Made by a program: the position numbers and the translations under genes. From positions 434,001-498,000 of the forward strand of contig JAOANU010000001.1 in assembly GCA_034387635.1 (NCBI GenBank): a stretch of DNA of 64,000 bases. Reading direction: 5' to 3'. The stretch comes from Rhodosporidiobolus odoratus. Its lineage: Eukaryota > Basidiomycota > Microbotryomycetes > Sporidiobolales > Sporidiobolaceae. The notes under the pieces were generated by a model. It did no database searches. It saw only the letters and a list, made by a program, of their open reading frames with translations, and was not told the DNA's origin. Of the stretch, positions 1 to 11,076 are shown piece after piece. The stretch's first letter is position 1, and each line of letters starts with the position of its first letter.

Positions 1-744
1 ACTCCTAGCTTCACTCGGGACAGTTCTGTTCCAATCGAAGTGCGCACCCCACCCACAGGAGAAGGCGAAGCTGTCTCTCCCGCTCTTTTCGTACCCTCTC
101 CTCCACCTCCGGGTCAACCCCCCTCGCTCTACTCTGTCCCTTCGACATACAGAGCACAGAGCGTAGCGAGCAGCGGTGCAGCAGTTTGCGATGGTGACGC
201 CAATGTCGGCATACCCATGGCGTCGCAAACGAGCCCGAGAGCTCAGAGGCATATGAGTATGGCGGGTCAGATCGAGGGAACGCCTTTGCCAGGTCGGACA
301 ACGACTATCGCTGAAGAGACGGCGACCGAAGTGAACGCTGCGGTCGCGGGGAAGGAAGCGGAGGAGAGAGCAGCGGCTGCGGCGCTCGGTTTATCTTCGC
401 CTGGTCTTCCTTCTTCACCGGCGGAGACTCTGCCGGCGTATGAGCAGGGAGGGGAGGCGTTGGCCCCGGCCGAGGCGGCGCACAACGAGGATGTCCCCCT
501 CGTGGATGATAGCGAGTCGGCGAGGTTGTTCGACGAGCTCGAGAGGGAATTGACCATCTCCACGATGCGAAGTGGGAGGTCTAGGGCCACGGCGGCAGAG
601 GATGACACGGAGGAAGGCACTTCAGCAGTAGGAGCAGAAGATGCCGCTACGGAGATTTCGGTTGACGAGGAGACGAGGTTGCAGCGGGAACAGTCGGGTA
701 AGTGGTTCGCCAGCGGGACTGGGACGCCGAAGCAGGAAAATTAG
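1..744 (+). CDS. C-terminal part of an unidentified protein (5' end outside the window)
   Basis: The frame is open from the first base to a TAG at 742-744, about 247 residues. The product is rich in Ala, Ser, Pro and Glu, with no recognisable catalytic domain. It contains an LPAYEQG segment; LPxY/PPxY-like peptides are typical of arrestin-type ubiquitin-ligase adaptors, but this alone does not identify the protein. The second half is acidic and probably disordered. A consensus GTAAGT at 698 and a pyrimidine-rich acceptor ending at 757 would define a 60-nt terminal intron. If used, the last 15 residues change and the stop moves to 805-807. The gene converges on UTP18, whose stop lies at 848. 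I do not recognise the family. Confidence 0.6.
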   Translation, partial: TPSFTRDSSVPIEVRTPPTGEGEAVSPALFVPSPPPPGQPPSLYSVPSTYRAQSVASSGAAVCDGDANVGIPMASQTSPRAQRHMSMAGQIEGTPLPGRTTTIAEETATEVNAAVAGKEAEERAAAAALGLSSPGLPSSPAETLPAYEQGGEALAPAEAAHNEDVPLVDDSESARLFDELERELTISTMRSGRSRATAAEDDTEEGTSAVGAEDAATEISVDEETRLQREQSGKWFASGTGTPKQEN

Positions 745-847
745 CTTTTCCTTGTAGATAGACACTTTCCGTCTCTTCGATATCGGATTTGTATCACAGC
801 TGTATAGTAGCGCGTTACAGCTCGAAGGCTAGCGAAAAAGATAAAAG

Positions 848-3182
848 CTATCGCTGTGCCCTTCCCCTGGTTCCCCGGCTGAACTGCTTGACCTCCCACA
901 GCAACACCTTGCCGCGCTGATTGCCCACTGCAAGCCATTCGCTACCCTTAGAGAAGTCGACGCAAGTTACGTGATGAAGAGGAGTTTGCTGCGTCGGCCA
1001 GTTCTGGTAGACGGAGCATGTCGGAAGATGGACCTATCGAATGTGCGAAGGGTGAGCCCGACCGTATCTTTCGAAGATGGGAGAGAAGAGACTTACGAGT
1101 TTGAGCTGATCCTTATTGGTCTTGCTCGCGAGGGCAAGGAGCTGAGCATCGTGGTTGAAGCGCATGGTAGAGACGGAGGTGACGAGGTTCTCAATAGCCT
1201 TCTTCGCCTTACGCTCGCCGCCTTGAGTATATTGTCCTCGCGAAGATGGGTCGTAGATGTTGACGATACCAGTGGTTGAGCTGCGAGGGTGAAGAGCAGG
1301 GTTAGAGAAGGCAGACCGCAATTTGACCAAAAAGTAGCGAACGCACCCGACTGCAGCATAATCCCCATTCTTGCTCGTCTCAAGTGCGACACTCCCGAAT
1401 CCGCCTTCATCCTTCCACCGATCGACACACTTCCTCGTTCCAACGTCCCACACATAGACCTCGCTGTCCTCGCCAAGGGTGAGCAGCTCCTTTCCTTCCC
1501 TCTGCCACGCGATACCCTTAACCGCCACATTCATCTTGACCTCGCCAATAACCTGACCTCCTCGTGAAACGCCAGAGGAGCTCCAGTCCACCAGATGAAC
1601 ATATCCCCTCCTCCCTCCAACAGCAAGTACATCTCCCGCACCAGGCGAGAAGCGGAACCGTTCCAATCCTCCCGAGCCGCCAGTAGCGGCTTTGTCGCTT
1701 CCTCCAAGGCCAGCATTGAGGAGACCTCGAGGTGAGCGAAGGGTTTGACCGGTTTGTAGGTCGTAAGAGAGGAAGAACGGACGGGGACCGGTAAGGAGGA
1801 TGGAGGAGCCTGAGGGGTGGAAGGCGGCAGATTGAATGGGGAGTTCGGGAAGGTGGAGAGTTTGGAGCAAAGGGTTATCGGTCCCGTCGATCTGCGAGGT
1901 GAGAATGATCAGTATTAGTGGGATAGATGAGATCTGTGGTGACGCACCTGGAAGAGTCGCAGGCGACGGTCTGAAGTAGCCGAGAACAGGACTTGAGCGC
2001 GAGGGTGGAAACCGACTTCAACGATTGCTCCCTGCAAGAAATGTGAATCAGCTGAGTCGTAGGTGGCTAGAGGAGGGCCTCGGTGACGTACGGATCCCTG
2101 CTCGTGCTGATTTGCATCTCGCACCCGGTCGATATCCAGCTCTCCCGGCTCAATCTTCCCACCCTTGACTTTTCTCCCGTTCTTCCCTCCGAGCGTAACC
2201 TTCGCAAACAGGTCCTCCGCTTCGTCTTGCTCGTCCGCACTCGCCTTCCCTTCTTCATCTGACGCGTCCGACACGTCCGAATCGAGCAAGAACGCTGCGT
2301 TTCCCCCGTGTTCTGCCTTGGCTGCTCGCTTGCGAAGAATCTTTCTTCGGGCGTCGACAGCCCATTGCGGGGTGGGATGCAGCTTCTCGAACCTGCAAAG
2401 ACAAGGGGTGAGCTCGCAAGACACAGTGCAAGTAGCTGCAGGCAAACGTACTGTCTTCGCAGCCTGCTCTCGTATTCCAGCCCGCTCACGACATCGTCCG
2501 CGGCCACATCCCGCAGCTTCCTTAACCTCTTCTGCCCCTGCAGACTGATCTGCAAGTCCTCATCTGCCGGGTCGTACCAGGCTGCCTGCCGCAAATTACG
2601 AGACTTGAGCGTAGGCTTGGGTTTGGAAGAAGAGGAGACGAGAGCGGAGGATTCGACATCGGAATTTTCGGCATCTGATGCATCGGAGCCGGGGGCGGAC
2701 GAGGCTGGCAGAGGTACTTGTGTCGGGTCGGTGGAGGTAGAAGCGGTAGGAGGAACATCGACAAAGAAGAGCTGGTAGAAAAGAAACAGTAAGTAAAGCG
2801 TTGACAGACGAAGGGCATCACAGCGTACATTCTCATCCCGTAACCGCTCAAGACCAGTCTCCTCCTCGTCTTCGTAGTCGATCTCGCCATCCAGCCCTTC
2901 ATCGTCGCTGTCTCCTCCCCTTCCTCTCAGATCCTCCTCCGCCAGATCCCAGACCTGTGCTTCCCTCTCTCCGCTCCTATGTCCAAAGACGGCCTCTTCC
3001 AGTTCAAGCTCCGTCTCATCCTTCTCGAGTAGCTTGGCAGCTTGAGCGAGAAGTGAAGTCGCTCCGAGTGGAGCAGGCTGGGTAGTCGAGTCGTCTTGAG
3101 ATTGCTTCGCTTTGCCCGTGCGCGGTTTCTTGCTCTTGCGTGGCTTTTGGGCCTGCTCTGATTGTCGTTTGGCGGGTGCCAT
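848..3182 (-). CDS. UTP18: U3 snoRNA-associated WD40 protein Utp18 (SSU processome)
   Basis: Utp18 is a nucleolar component of the U3 snoRNP/SSU processome needed for 18S pre-rRNA processing. The protein starts MAPAKRQ with a Lys/Arg-rich, nuclear-targeting-like stretch, followed by an acidic region and a WD40 propeller. Visible blades include VEVGFHPRAQVLFSATSD, IQSAAFHPSGSSILLTGP and VYVWDVGTRKCVDRWKDEG; the last is very characteristic of Utp18. The C-terminus has the family pattern WPTQQTPLHHVTCVDFSKGS followed by LAVGNQRGKVLLWEV. Six exons join in frame. Introns follow RDEN, RLRRQ, HEQGS, LRLFQ and DQLKL, and all have GT-AG ends. An open frame running through the last intron would give a different, non-homologous tail, so the spliced version ending at 848 is preferred. 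Confidence 0.93.
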
Positions 3183-3723
3183 CTTGTCCTGCAGTAGATA
3201 CGAAGCGAGTTGGTGCTGAGATAGAGGCGCAGGAGGACAAGCTCATGTGTCCCCGACAGGGGGGGTCTCTCACTCTCGCAACAAGAAATCGCGCATGCAC
3301 CGTAACAAGCGGTAGCAGGGCAGTTCCCGAGACGCAAGGAAACTCGGGTGGGGTACGCATGAGAAGTACGGTGACGGCGCAGAATCGCTTTTTCTTTGGA
3401 GCGGTTCCCTTGAGTTCCACGCCTTGTAGCCGAAAGCGATGGTCAGCAGCGGTCTATCATGGGGTCAAGCCCTTAGTGCCGTACTCCTGAGGAGCTTTCA
3501 TCAGCTGCTGCTGTGCCGCCGAGTCGCTGCCGTCCTTGTGGGCCGCGCCTCTTCAGCCCATACGGGCATCGCGAGTCCGCCTTTCGTCCTCATCCTGTCT
3601 GCCTCTGCGTCAAAAGGGCGCCTTGTCATATAGATACCGAGCTATATATACGAAAAGCGGCTCGAACGCAAGAATCGGACTAGAATACGACACCTGCTGT
3701 CCACCGACTTTGAGCCTCGCGCT
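3183..3723. other. Intergenic: upstream of UTP18, downstream of the protease gene
   Basis: This 541-bp spacer lies between two genes on the minus strand and should hold the UTP18 promoter and the protease 3' UTR. A TATA-like run (gctatatata) sits at 3641-3650, about 460 bp upstream of the UTP18 ATG, which is far for a core promoter unless the 5' leader is long. I see no supported coding frame. Confidence 0.4.
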
Positions 3724-5488
3724 TCACTTCCTGCCCCGGGCCTTGGTCATCGGATTATCCACTCGTGACGAGCTATCAGTGGCTGGTAGAGACTGCGAAG
3801 CGGTCTCGCGCTCTGCGTGGCGCTGGGCCGTGGTCTTGAAGCCGGGTATGGGGAACATCTGCTGACAGAAAGGGGTCAGGAGAGAAGGTCGAATACCGTG
3901 AAAGAGGCAGACGAGTCACGAGGCCTACCTCAAGAATTTTCTCAGCGGGCGTCGCGAAGCCATACTGCTGTCGCTCGCCGTACTTGTGAGAAGAGCCTGC
4001 GGGGGAGAACGGAGATGAGCGGGACTGACATGAACGCTTGCGCTCCGGCTGCTGCCACTCGGTACCAGACTGACACGAGGATGTAGTAAGAAAGGGTCGA
4101 GGCGGAAACGTACCTCGAGTCACGCCCACAACGCTGCCCGTTTCTCGGCACACGACCGGCCCGCCGCTGCTTCCAGGAGTTGGTGTCGCGTCGAGCCACA
4201 TGCAGGCGAGCTCATCGTAGGTGCCGGGCTTGGCTTCGCGACCTGCGATGACGAGCAGAAGAGAGGAACGCACGAGGCGAAGTCAGCGCAGGGGGGAAAG
4301 GACAGAGGGAAGGTACAGCTGACCTGCTGAGTCCTTATACTCTGCGATCCTTCCTTCTTCCCATTCCCTTTCCGGCAACCTCTGAAGTTTCCTGCTGAGG
4401 CGAGAGAGCGGGTTGAGATAGCGATGCACGCTCACGCCGGTATTCGTGGGCGACGGGTAGGGGTTAATGGGCAGAGAGCGCAGGCGGCGGACGGGGATAC
4501 TAGAAGGGTTGATCGGCGAGTTGGAGAGTTTCAGAAGTAGCAAGTCGCTGTCTGGTAGAGAGGAAAGAAGGGATGTGACGGTGTAGACATGGCCGGAGGA
4601 TGTCAGGACGAAGGTGGCCGAGGGTGTTGAAGGGGAAGGGGAGGAGGGGGTCACGAAGCGCTCGATCTGCGGTGTGGAAAGCTTAGCGGATACTGGAAGT
4701 ACGGCGAACTTTCAGGGGCAACGCACACTGTCAAGGGTATGGGCACAGGTCAAGATCATCTGTCCCTCTGTCTTGCCAACTTTTCCAACCGCGAATCCAC
4801 TGCACACACTCACTCTAGTGTCTTGACCGCCGAGCACGTGCGCGACGACGACGATTCCATCCTGCTCTCCTGCTCCTGTTGCAGAGAGCGAGCTTGTCTC
4901 GACGGCACCAGCCTTTCCATCGAGTCGAACCCGCCGAGCAGGCGGCGGTGTTGGTTCATACTGGAGCGTCGCATCTTCGACTACTCTGTGCGCATTGTCC
5001 CTGCGTTGCTTGACCAGCTCGTGCAAGCTTGTCAACGCCCTTCCGCCGCCGCCCTCTCCCCCCACTTCGGCATCGAGCTGTGCCAAAGTCCTGAGCAAGA
5101 ATAGGTCGAGCGCCACCCCCGTCTGCACTTCTTCCTCATCTCTTGCCTTCTGTGCTTCCTGCTCTATGAAGCCGCTTCCCCTCCGCGCTTCGCGATTCTC
5201 AAATCGCCACTCCAAGACGCCATCGGCCTTGTTGCCCGAGGGTCGATGAGGTGGCTGCTTCGCGGTGAACTGAGCGGGACTTGTACGAGGGTTCGAAGTC
5301 AAAGCTGCTGTACCGTATGCGGCCGGCGGTCGTGGCGGACGAGAAGGATTGGACGGCGTGCGAGGAGTCGGACTCGGAGGAGGAGGGGGTGGGGCGGTTT
5401 GAGCGAAGTCCGGTGCCACTGACAGTGACGAGCCGACTAGTCGAGCGGTATTACGAGTCGTGGAGTGCAGATAGCGATGAGAAAGCAT
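3724..5488 (-). CDS. Trypsin-fold serine protease, probably mitochondrial
   Basis: The protein has the layout of a chymotrypsin/HtrA-fold peptidase. The histidine is in ILTCAHTLDS, the likely aspartate in LPDSDLLLLKLS and the nucleophile serine in PTPGSSGGPVV. That triad order supports an active serine protease. The N-terminus from the second in-frame Met, MLSHRYLHSTTRNTARLV, is basic, hydroxylated and free of acidic residues, as in a mitochondrial presequence, so I place the start at 5488. An upstream ATG at 5539 would add 17 Ser-rich residues. Five exons join in frame. The third intron is best read as one 117-nt GT-AG intron joining VVGVTRG to SSHKYGERQQYGFATPAEKI; splitting it into two short introns breaks the frame. 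The last exon encodes MFPIPGFK and a basic tail. Its substrate is unknown. Confidence 0.72.
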
Positions 5489-5832
5489 GATGAGTTGGAA
5501 GCGAGAGGAAGAGGACGACGACCGGAAGAGATCGCGCATCTACCAGGGGACGCTAAGCTTCTCTCGCCTTGATCGGGGTATTGATGGGCTGCATCCGCAT
5601 ATGAGTGTATCGAAAGCCTTATCGCAGACGTCTCCAGCTGCGATCATTGCTTGAAGCAGCGACTGACAAGGGAACCTTCGCACGAGGATCTCCTTTTCAC
5701 CTCCGCTGTGTGCAGCTTAAGGCGGGTATGCGCAGCGGGCAAAAGTAACAGAGCTCTGATACATACCGACAGAATCACTGATAGTCCAGACAACAACCCT
5801 TGACACATAGATTTCTATAGTTCCCGACTCCC
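5489..5832. other. Intergenic: promoter side of the protease gene, 3' side of the permease
   Basis: This 344-bp spacer separates two minus-strand genes. No convincing coding frame, repeat or RNA gene is visible. It should contain the protease promoter and the permease 3' end. Confidence 0.35.
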
Positions 5833-8495
5833 TCAGATGACCGGAACAACCGAAGCCTCACTTCCTCCATCCTTGTCGAGCGACTTCTCTTCGTCGTCAG
5901 GCGTACCGGCTGGCAGGCTCCCGTCCTTGTTCCAGACCATCTCGTCGACGAGGGTGTTGTGATCGGGGAAGAAGTGATTAAGAGCGACATAGAGGCTGTG
6001 AACCAGATCCCACCATCAGTTGCCGTCCCATACCGTGCAAAGCGGAAAAGAGGGCCTGCTTACACAAACGCGCTTGTAGTGCCGAACAGCCAAGAGACTT
6101 TGTAGAAGTTCGCGTTTCCTTCGGCAAGAGGAATCTTTTTGTTGATGGCATGGATGAGACCCGGCAGTTCAGGCGGAACGACGACGATGAGGGTGAGAAG
6201 TGCGCGCCAGTTGAAGCCGAAGCGGTTGCTGCAGTGATTGTAAGCGGTAAGTACCATGACGGAAGACGGGAAATCGCTGAGAATGGGACATACTACATGT
6301 AACGGCCAGCGGGGTCGTACAGTGCAGGCAGGTCGACCTTGCGCTTCTTGACAATAAAGTCTATAATGGGAAGTAGCACAAAGGGGTAAAGTTAGCTTGA
6401 TGGTCGACTAAAGTTACTGAATGTCCTTCGCCGCGACTCAGACTTCGACTTACAGTCAGAAACCATGATCGCCCATACAGGAGCCGAGATGAGGGTGTCT
6501 GGAAAATATCTTCAAGTCAGCTCGAGCAACTCGGGGGCTTTTGGAATCGAGAGGCAGTGGGGGAGGAAAGGACTTACAGCCTCCGAGGAGTGTGAGGAAG
6601 GAAGAGGCCGTCGCCAAGAGGACCCAAGGTGCCGTGGCCCAGCAGCCGAGGACGGCAGTCAGGAATGATCCGCGGCGGATGTCGATGTATTTGGGGAAGA
6701 GAGCGGTAAAGTCGTTGGCGGCGGAAAGGGTGTTGGCAGAGACTGTGAACGGGAGTCATCAGCTCTGTCTGCTTTATCTAACGACTGAGAGAGTAGAAGA
6801 GAAGGGAAGGAGGGAAGAAGGAGAAGAAGAACGCACTGTTCGAGCCCATGTTGGACAGGGCCATCGAGAAGCCCCAGAAGAACAGCGCAGCTCGCTCAAG
6901 GCTGGTGTCGGTCGACCAGTTATTTGCGAGTCTAGTGGGATCGAACTGGATCTTGGCGAGGTTGTGAACCTTGTAGCCTCCGGAAGCAATGGCGATACCC
7001 ATCATGGCGGTCGCGACGAAACAGACGGGAATTACGATAACTTGAGCCATTTGTGAACGCGGAGACTTTCCGTAGCGCGTAAAATCACCTACGCGATGTA
7101 CGAGCATAAATCAGCTGGGTGCGGTTGGGGAGAATGGGATCGTAAAGATGGGATAAAGCTGGAAGTCGACGAACCGATATTGAGAGACAAGGTCGAGTAG
7201 CTGCCAACGGCCGAGTTGAGCGACGCCATAAACGCCCAGCCGAGCTTAGGGTTGGTGAGGGTAGCATCACCGCCGTCTGCAGGGCGAAAATGCAAGCGAA
7301 GGTGAGTTTCCGATTGACGCGACCGAAGAAGTGATAACTCACAAAGGTACCCTCCGCTCTTGTGCACGTACCAGCCCATGCAAGTGAATCCCGCGATGGG
7401 ACCGATGATACTCTTGGCGAGGAAGAGATATCGGAGGCGGGCAGGTGAGATCATCATGAGCTATGGGGATCGGTTCGCAAAGTCAGCGAAGCACAATGAC
7501 CGAGAGGAGCCGACACGTACAGGCGTCTGGATGCACCAGAAGACGAAATAGGCGATCATGACCTGGGTCGTGATGCCAGCATCGGCAGGCAGGTGATTCT
7601 TGAGGTGACCGAAGGAAGGCCAGATTGCTCGGATGCAAGAGACGACGCCTAATGCCGAGGTATATGACTTGGTACCGGTGTAGATGAGAGCGAGGATGAG
7701 ACGGGTGACGACGATGAAATACCTGTTGAGCGGAAGGCAGAAGAAAACAACATCGGAGGGATGTGAGCAGTGGCTCAGGCGAAATTCGGCAGAGAACGTA
7801 CGAGAAGCGGAAGCCAAAACTCGAACGGGTTGTAACGGAGAAAGGCGTATGCTGCAGGAGGATGAAGAAGAAGTAAGTTCGAAATACCGAAAGACAGCAC
7901 GAAAAAGGAGAAGAAAGAAGGGCGATCACGGCGAGAGGGGGAGAGGCGATAAGAGGGGGGAGAGCCCGATGGAGAAGCAGAGATGATGATCAAGGTGTAG
8001 CTTACAAGGACGGCAGCGACCCAGCCATTAGCGGCGCAGCACCAACTGATGAGAACGTTTCCCAAGATGACCGCCCCTATCGCCTGACGCCAACTTAGAC
8101 CCTGAGAAATCATCGCTCCTGCCAACTGCAATGTGGAGGGTGAGAAGCTGACCATCTGGCATCAGTTCGGTCCGTTCGAGAGAGGAAAAGTTGAGGAAAA
8201 GGAGAAAAACTTCTGACTAACCCGTCTGAAACCCACATGGCTGTGGAGGGAACGGTGAACGTGAGTACGTGAGTGCGAGGTACGTCACAACCAAGGAGGA
8301 AGGTACAAGAGGCGGAAGAAGATGGAGGAAATGGTGAAAAGGCGTCGGAAGACGAGACTTACTGACGAAGGAGAACCACGTCCATACTTGGCCCTCGGGT
8401 GGTACTGGATCCATGTCCTTATTACTCCAGTACCCACCCGGCGGCGCCACCGACGACGGCGCGAAAGGTACTTCCCATCGGTCGAGGAAACCCAT
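5833..8495 (-). CDS. NCS1-family (Fur-type) nucleobase/nucleoside proton symporter
   Basis: This is a plasma-membrane NCS1 permease; Fur-type members import uracil, allantoin, uridine, thiamine or related compounds. Recognition comes from SNKDMDPVPPEGQVWTWFSF near the N-terminus, followed by MWVSDGFSPSTLQLAGA, the DFTRYGK motif, LISAPVWAIMVSDYF, VKKRKVDLPALYDPAGRY and FGFNWRALLTLIVVVPPELP. About twelve hydrophobic segments are spread over many small exons (roughly nine introns). One exon, 8222-8240, is only 19 nt. The C-terminal tail is acidic (DDEEKSLDKDGG) and ends SVVPVI. The start at 8495 has a reasonable context (CAACATGGG), but an additional upstream exon cannot be excluded. The substrate cannot be fixed from sequence alone; uracil/uridine or allantoin are the first candidates. 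Confidence 0.87.
8222..8240 (-). other. 19-nt microexon of the NCS1 permease
   Basis: On the minus strand, a CTCCACAG acceptor precedes this 19-nt exon and a GTTAGT donor follows it. It encodes T-MWVSDG, which completes the first transmembrane segment between WTWFSFV and FSPSTLQLAGA. The position corresponds to the substrate-gate region of Fur-type permeases (AFWIADSF in relatives), so skipping it would destroy function. Confidence 0.6.
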
Positions 8496-9531
8496 GTTGT
8501 ATAGGTGAAGGCGGTAGGGTGGCGGATATGAGGACGGGTAGACAGTGAAGAGCGGAGTAAGAGATAAGGCGATAGAGAAACAAGCGTGAGAAGAAGCTGG
8601 AGAACCAGCAAACTAGCGATAAGGCGGAAGAGAAGGAGTGGAAGATTGAGGGCGAGAAGAAGCGGGCGAGAAGAAGCGGGCGAGAAAGCGGGTGCGCCGT
8701 CAATCTCGACACAGGCGATAGCGATGTGAGACCTTGGCATTTGGAGAAGAAGCCGGGGCAGAATACAAAAAGGAAGGGGCGATTGAGGGCGAGAAGCGGA
8801 AGATGCTGGGGAAGGTGCGGATGGAACATGGCTGGACGTGTGAGTTTGCATTCATGGGCTGCAGACGCGATTGTCACCCCCGCAGGATACGAGTGCATTT
8901 ATCGACAAGATACGCAGAGGGGCGGGCGTGCGAGATAAAAGGACGATCGGCCGAGAGAAAGGCGACGCCTGGGATTGGCTGGAGTCATCGGCTACGGCCC
9001 AGCTCCTCCTCAGCATGACATTACGCCCGGAGGTCGACAGCCAGTACTAGTAGTCTCTGATATATTTTGCTTGAGCCGGGGAAGGGACGGGAGCGGGGAG
9101 CGGAAAGGCAGACGTTCGCGAGGAATTCTGTTGTCGATGGCTTCCTACCACGTCTCTGCTGGCCTGCCTGCGAAACATACCACTGCATTGACCCATCAGC
9201 GTCCTTCCGCCCTCACATGTCCCCGTCGCGGCTTTCTCCTCCGTGCGTAGGGCTCCAACCTTCGATTCGATGAAAATTGGCGATATCGGGCAAGCACTAG
9301 ACACACGGGTCGAGAGCGTAAAAGGCGGCGGCTGAGCAGTACATGGACAGACTAGGTAGCTCTGGAGCCAGTCTGATCAGAGTCAGAGCCGACAAGGTTG
9401 AGCGAGTTAACGTTGACCTCCTCTCGCATCCAATGCTCAGAGCCATCCAGAGGGTTCGAGCGTGACGAGGCTTGGGGCATCATCGCACCGTGCTGCTTGC
9501 TCTATAGTCAGTATCCTCGTCGACCAAGGCA
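8496..9531. promoter_or_regulatory. Divergent intergenic region: permease (-) and unknown conserved gene (+)
   Basis: About 1.04 kb separates two divergently transcribed genes, so both promoters are presumably here. The permease-proximal half is purine-rich on the plus strand (pyrimidine-rich on the coding strand of the permease leader) and includes the tandem repeat at 8650-8692. No coding frame with support from codon pattern or homology is visible. Confidence 0.4.
8650..8692. repeat. Tandem 14-nt repeat, about three units
   Basis: Units of gggcgagaagaagc occur twice in full, followed by a degenerate third copy (gggcgagaaagc). The repeat lies in the region upstream of the NCS1 permease ATG. 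A similar gggcgagaagcgg element recurs near 8787. Confidence 0.65.
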
Positions 9532-11076
9532 ATGACAGCCACACTCCCTTGCTCGCCTCCCCTCGTTTCCCGGGAATTCCCCACTACCTCCTCAGCCCCA
9601 CCCGTGAACGCGCCTCCAATGGTGACGAAGCCTCCAAGGATGGTAGCTACGCCCGCCAGTCCAGCCTTGACCGACTCTACCGCCGTCGGCTCACCTCAAC
9701 TCGCTCGAGGCGGACGCTTTTCCTTCGACGCCCTCCGCTGGTCAATGAGCAGACTGCCGCAAGAGCACGAGGGACATCACGAATATGAGCGTCCCGTCGG
9801 TCACTCGGCACGTCTGCTCTTCGCCCTCATCACGGGCTCTATCCCGCCTATCTCCCCACCCAAGCCGAAGAAGCTTTCTCTTCCGGTCTCTCGTCTCCGT
9901 CGCTCCCTTCCACCTACGTTCAGCGCTGTCTCCCTCGCAACGGTGGCGGAGCCAGAAGTAAGTGAGGTGCAGGCTATCAAAGGGATGAAGGCGACCAAGA
10001 CGAGGTTGGAGTGTCGTCCTGTTCCGAATGTTCGGCCTAAAGCGTTAAAGAAGCTAAAGAGCGATCTCATGAAAGCGGTACGTAACCTCTTTCCTTTCCA
10101 TTCTCTCCACGCTCACGCCCTCCCCGCTGCAGGACAAGGCTCGTATCATCGTCGCCGACCTGAAACGCATGGACGGTCCTCCAGATGACCCCGCATCCGA
10201 CTTGTCAGCTCTGCCCTCACATGCTACTACACGAGCCTACGCCCTTCCCTCTCTTGAGGACTCGGCACCTTCTTCCACGACTGACGCTTCTCCGCCATCT
10301 AACGCCAACCCCGCCAACCTCCCTTATATCGTTCTCGAGCTACCTTCGGTTACATCCCTGCCCCCGTCAAGTATAGGTGCATGGGGCGGTCTCGCGGGTG
10401 CTCAGACTGGCGTCTTCGAGATCATGGCGGATGCGAGTGGCGCCCTGGTGGAGAAGAGTAAGGTGCATGAAGGGTTGACGGTCTCGCCTCCAATGGATCG
10501 TGTCAGCGTGCTTGTCTGTACGCGTTCTTTCGCCCTCTCACTGCTCTTGGTGCTGTCTGACTTGTATCTCTACAGGGTGGTGGGGCTTTGAGCTGGCTTT
10601 GCCGCCGCCGGCGATCAAGACACTTTCTTCGGTCGCGTCGGTTCAACAAACCTTCTTCACGTTCTTACAAGCTTTCGTTGCTGCTGGAGGTGTGTTTCCC
10701 TTAGTCTGGCTCAGCGTCTTCGCTCCCTTGCTACCGAACCCCGGTGCCAGACACTGACTGTACTTTCTCGGCCATTCCGTCACGGGCAGGCGCTCCCGAA
10801 CTCGCGCCTCTCGTTCGCTATATTTCTAGCTACTTTGACATGGAATGGTCGGCGATCAAAGCGCAAGATCCAGGTGCGCAGGTCCGCCTTCTGAACTGGT
10901 TCCATTGCTCACTACCTCATATCTACAGGCAAGGGCGTCGTTCTTGCGGCAACATGGCTTCTGCCGGTCGTAGGTTGCGTTATCAAGCTTGCTGTTATGA
11001 TGCGACGGTCTGATCTGGTTGCTGCCCGCAGGCTCTTGTCCCTCGTCCATGGGACTTCCCGGTTCGCTCTTCCTGA
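9532..11076 (+). CDS. Conserved fungal protein of unknown function
   Basis: The start is ATGACAGCC at 9532. The first exon is Ser/Pro-rich and basic. The conserved part begins after the first intron (DKARIIVADLKRMDG). It continues through LPYIVLELPSVTSLPPSSIG, WWWGFELALPPPAIKTLSS, SYFDMEWSAIKAQDPGKGVV and LAATWLLPVALVPRPWDFPV, with the stop at 11074-11076. The GVVLAATWLLPVALVPRPWD block resembles a motif I associate with uncharacterised ascomycete and basidiomycete proteins (memory of the family, not a search). Six exons join in frame with GT-AG borders, including a 63-nt last intron between LLPV and ALVPRPWD. There is no signal peptide and no obvious transmembrane helix. I do not assign a function. 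Confidence 0.75.

Noticed and set aside
4039..4122. Two short introns instead of one in the protease gene (44 nt and 33 nt)
   Set aside because: Removing both gives a frame that loses the conserved RQQYGFATPAEKI segment; a single 117-nt intron keeps it.
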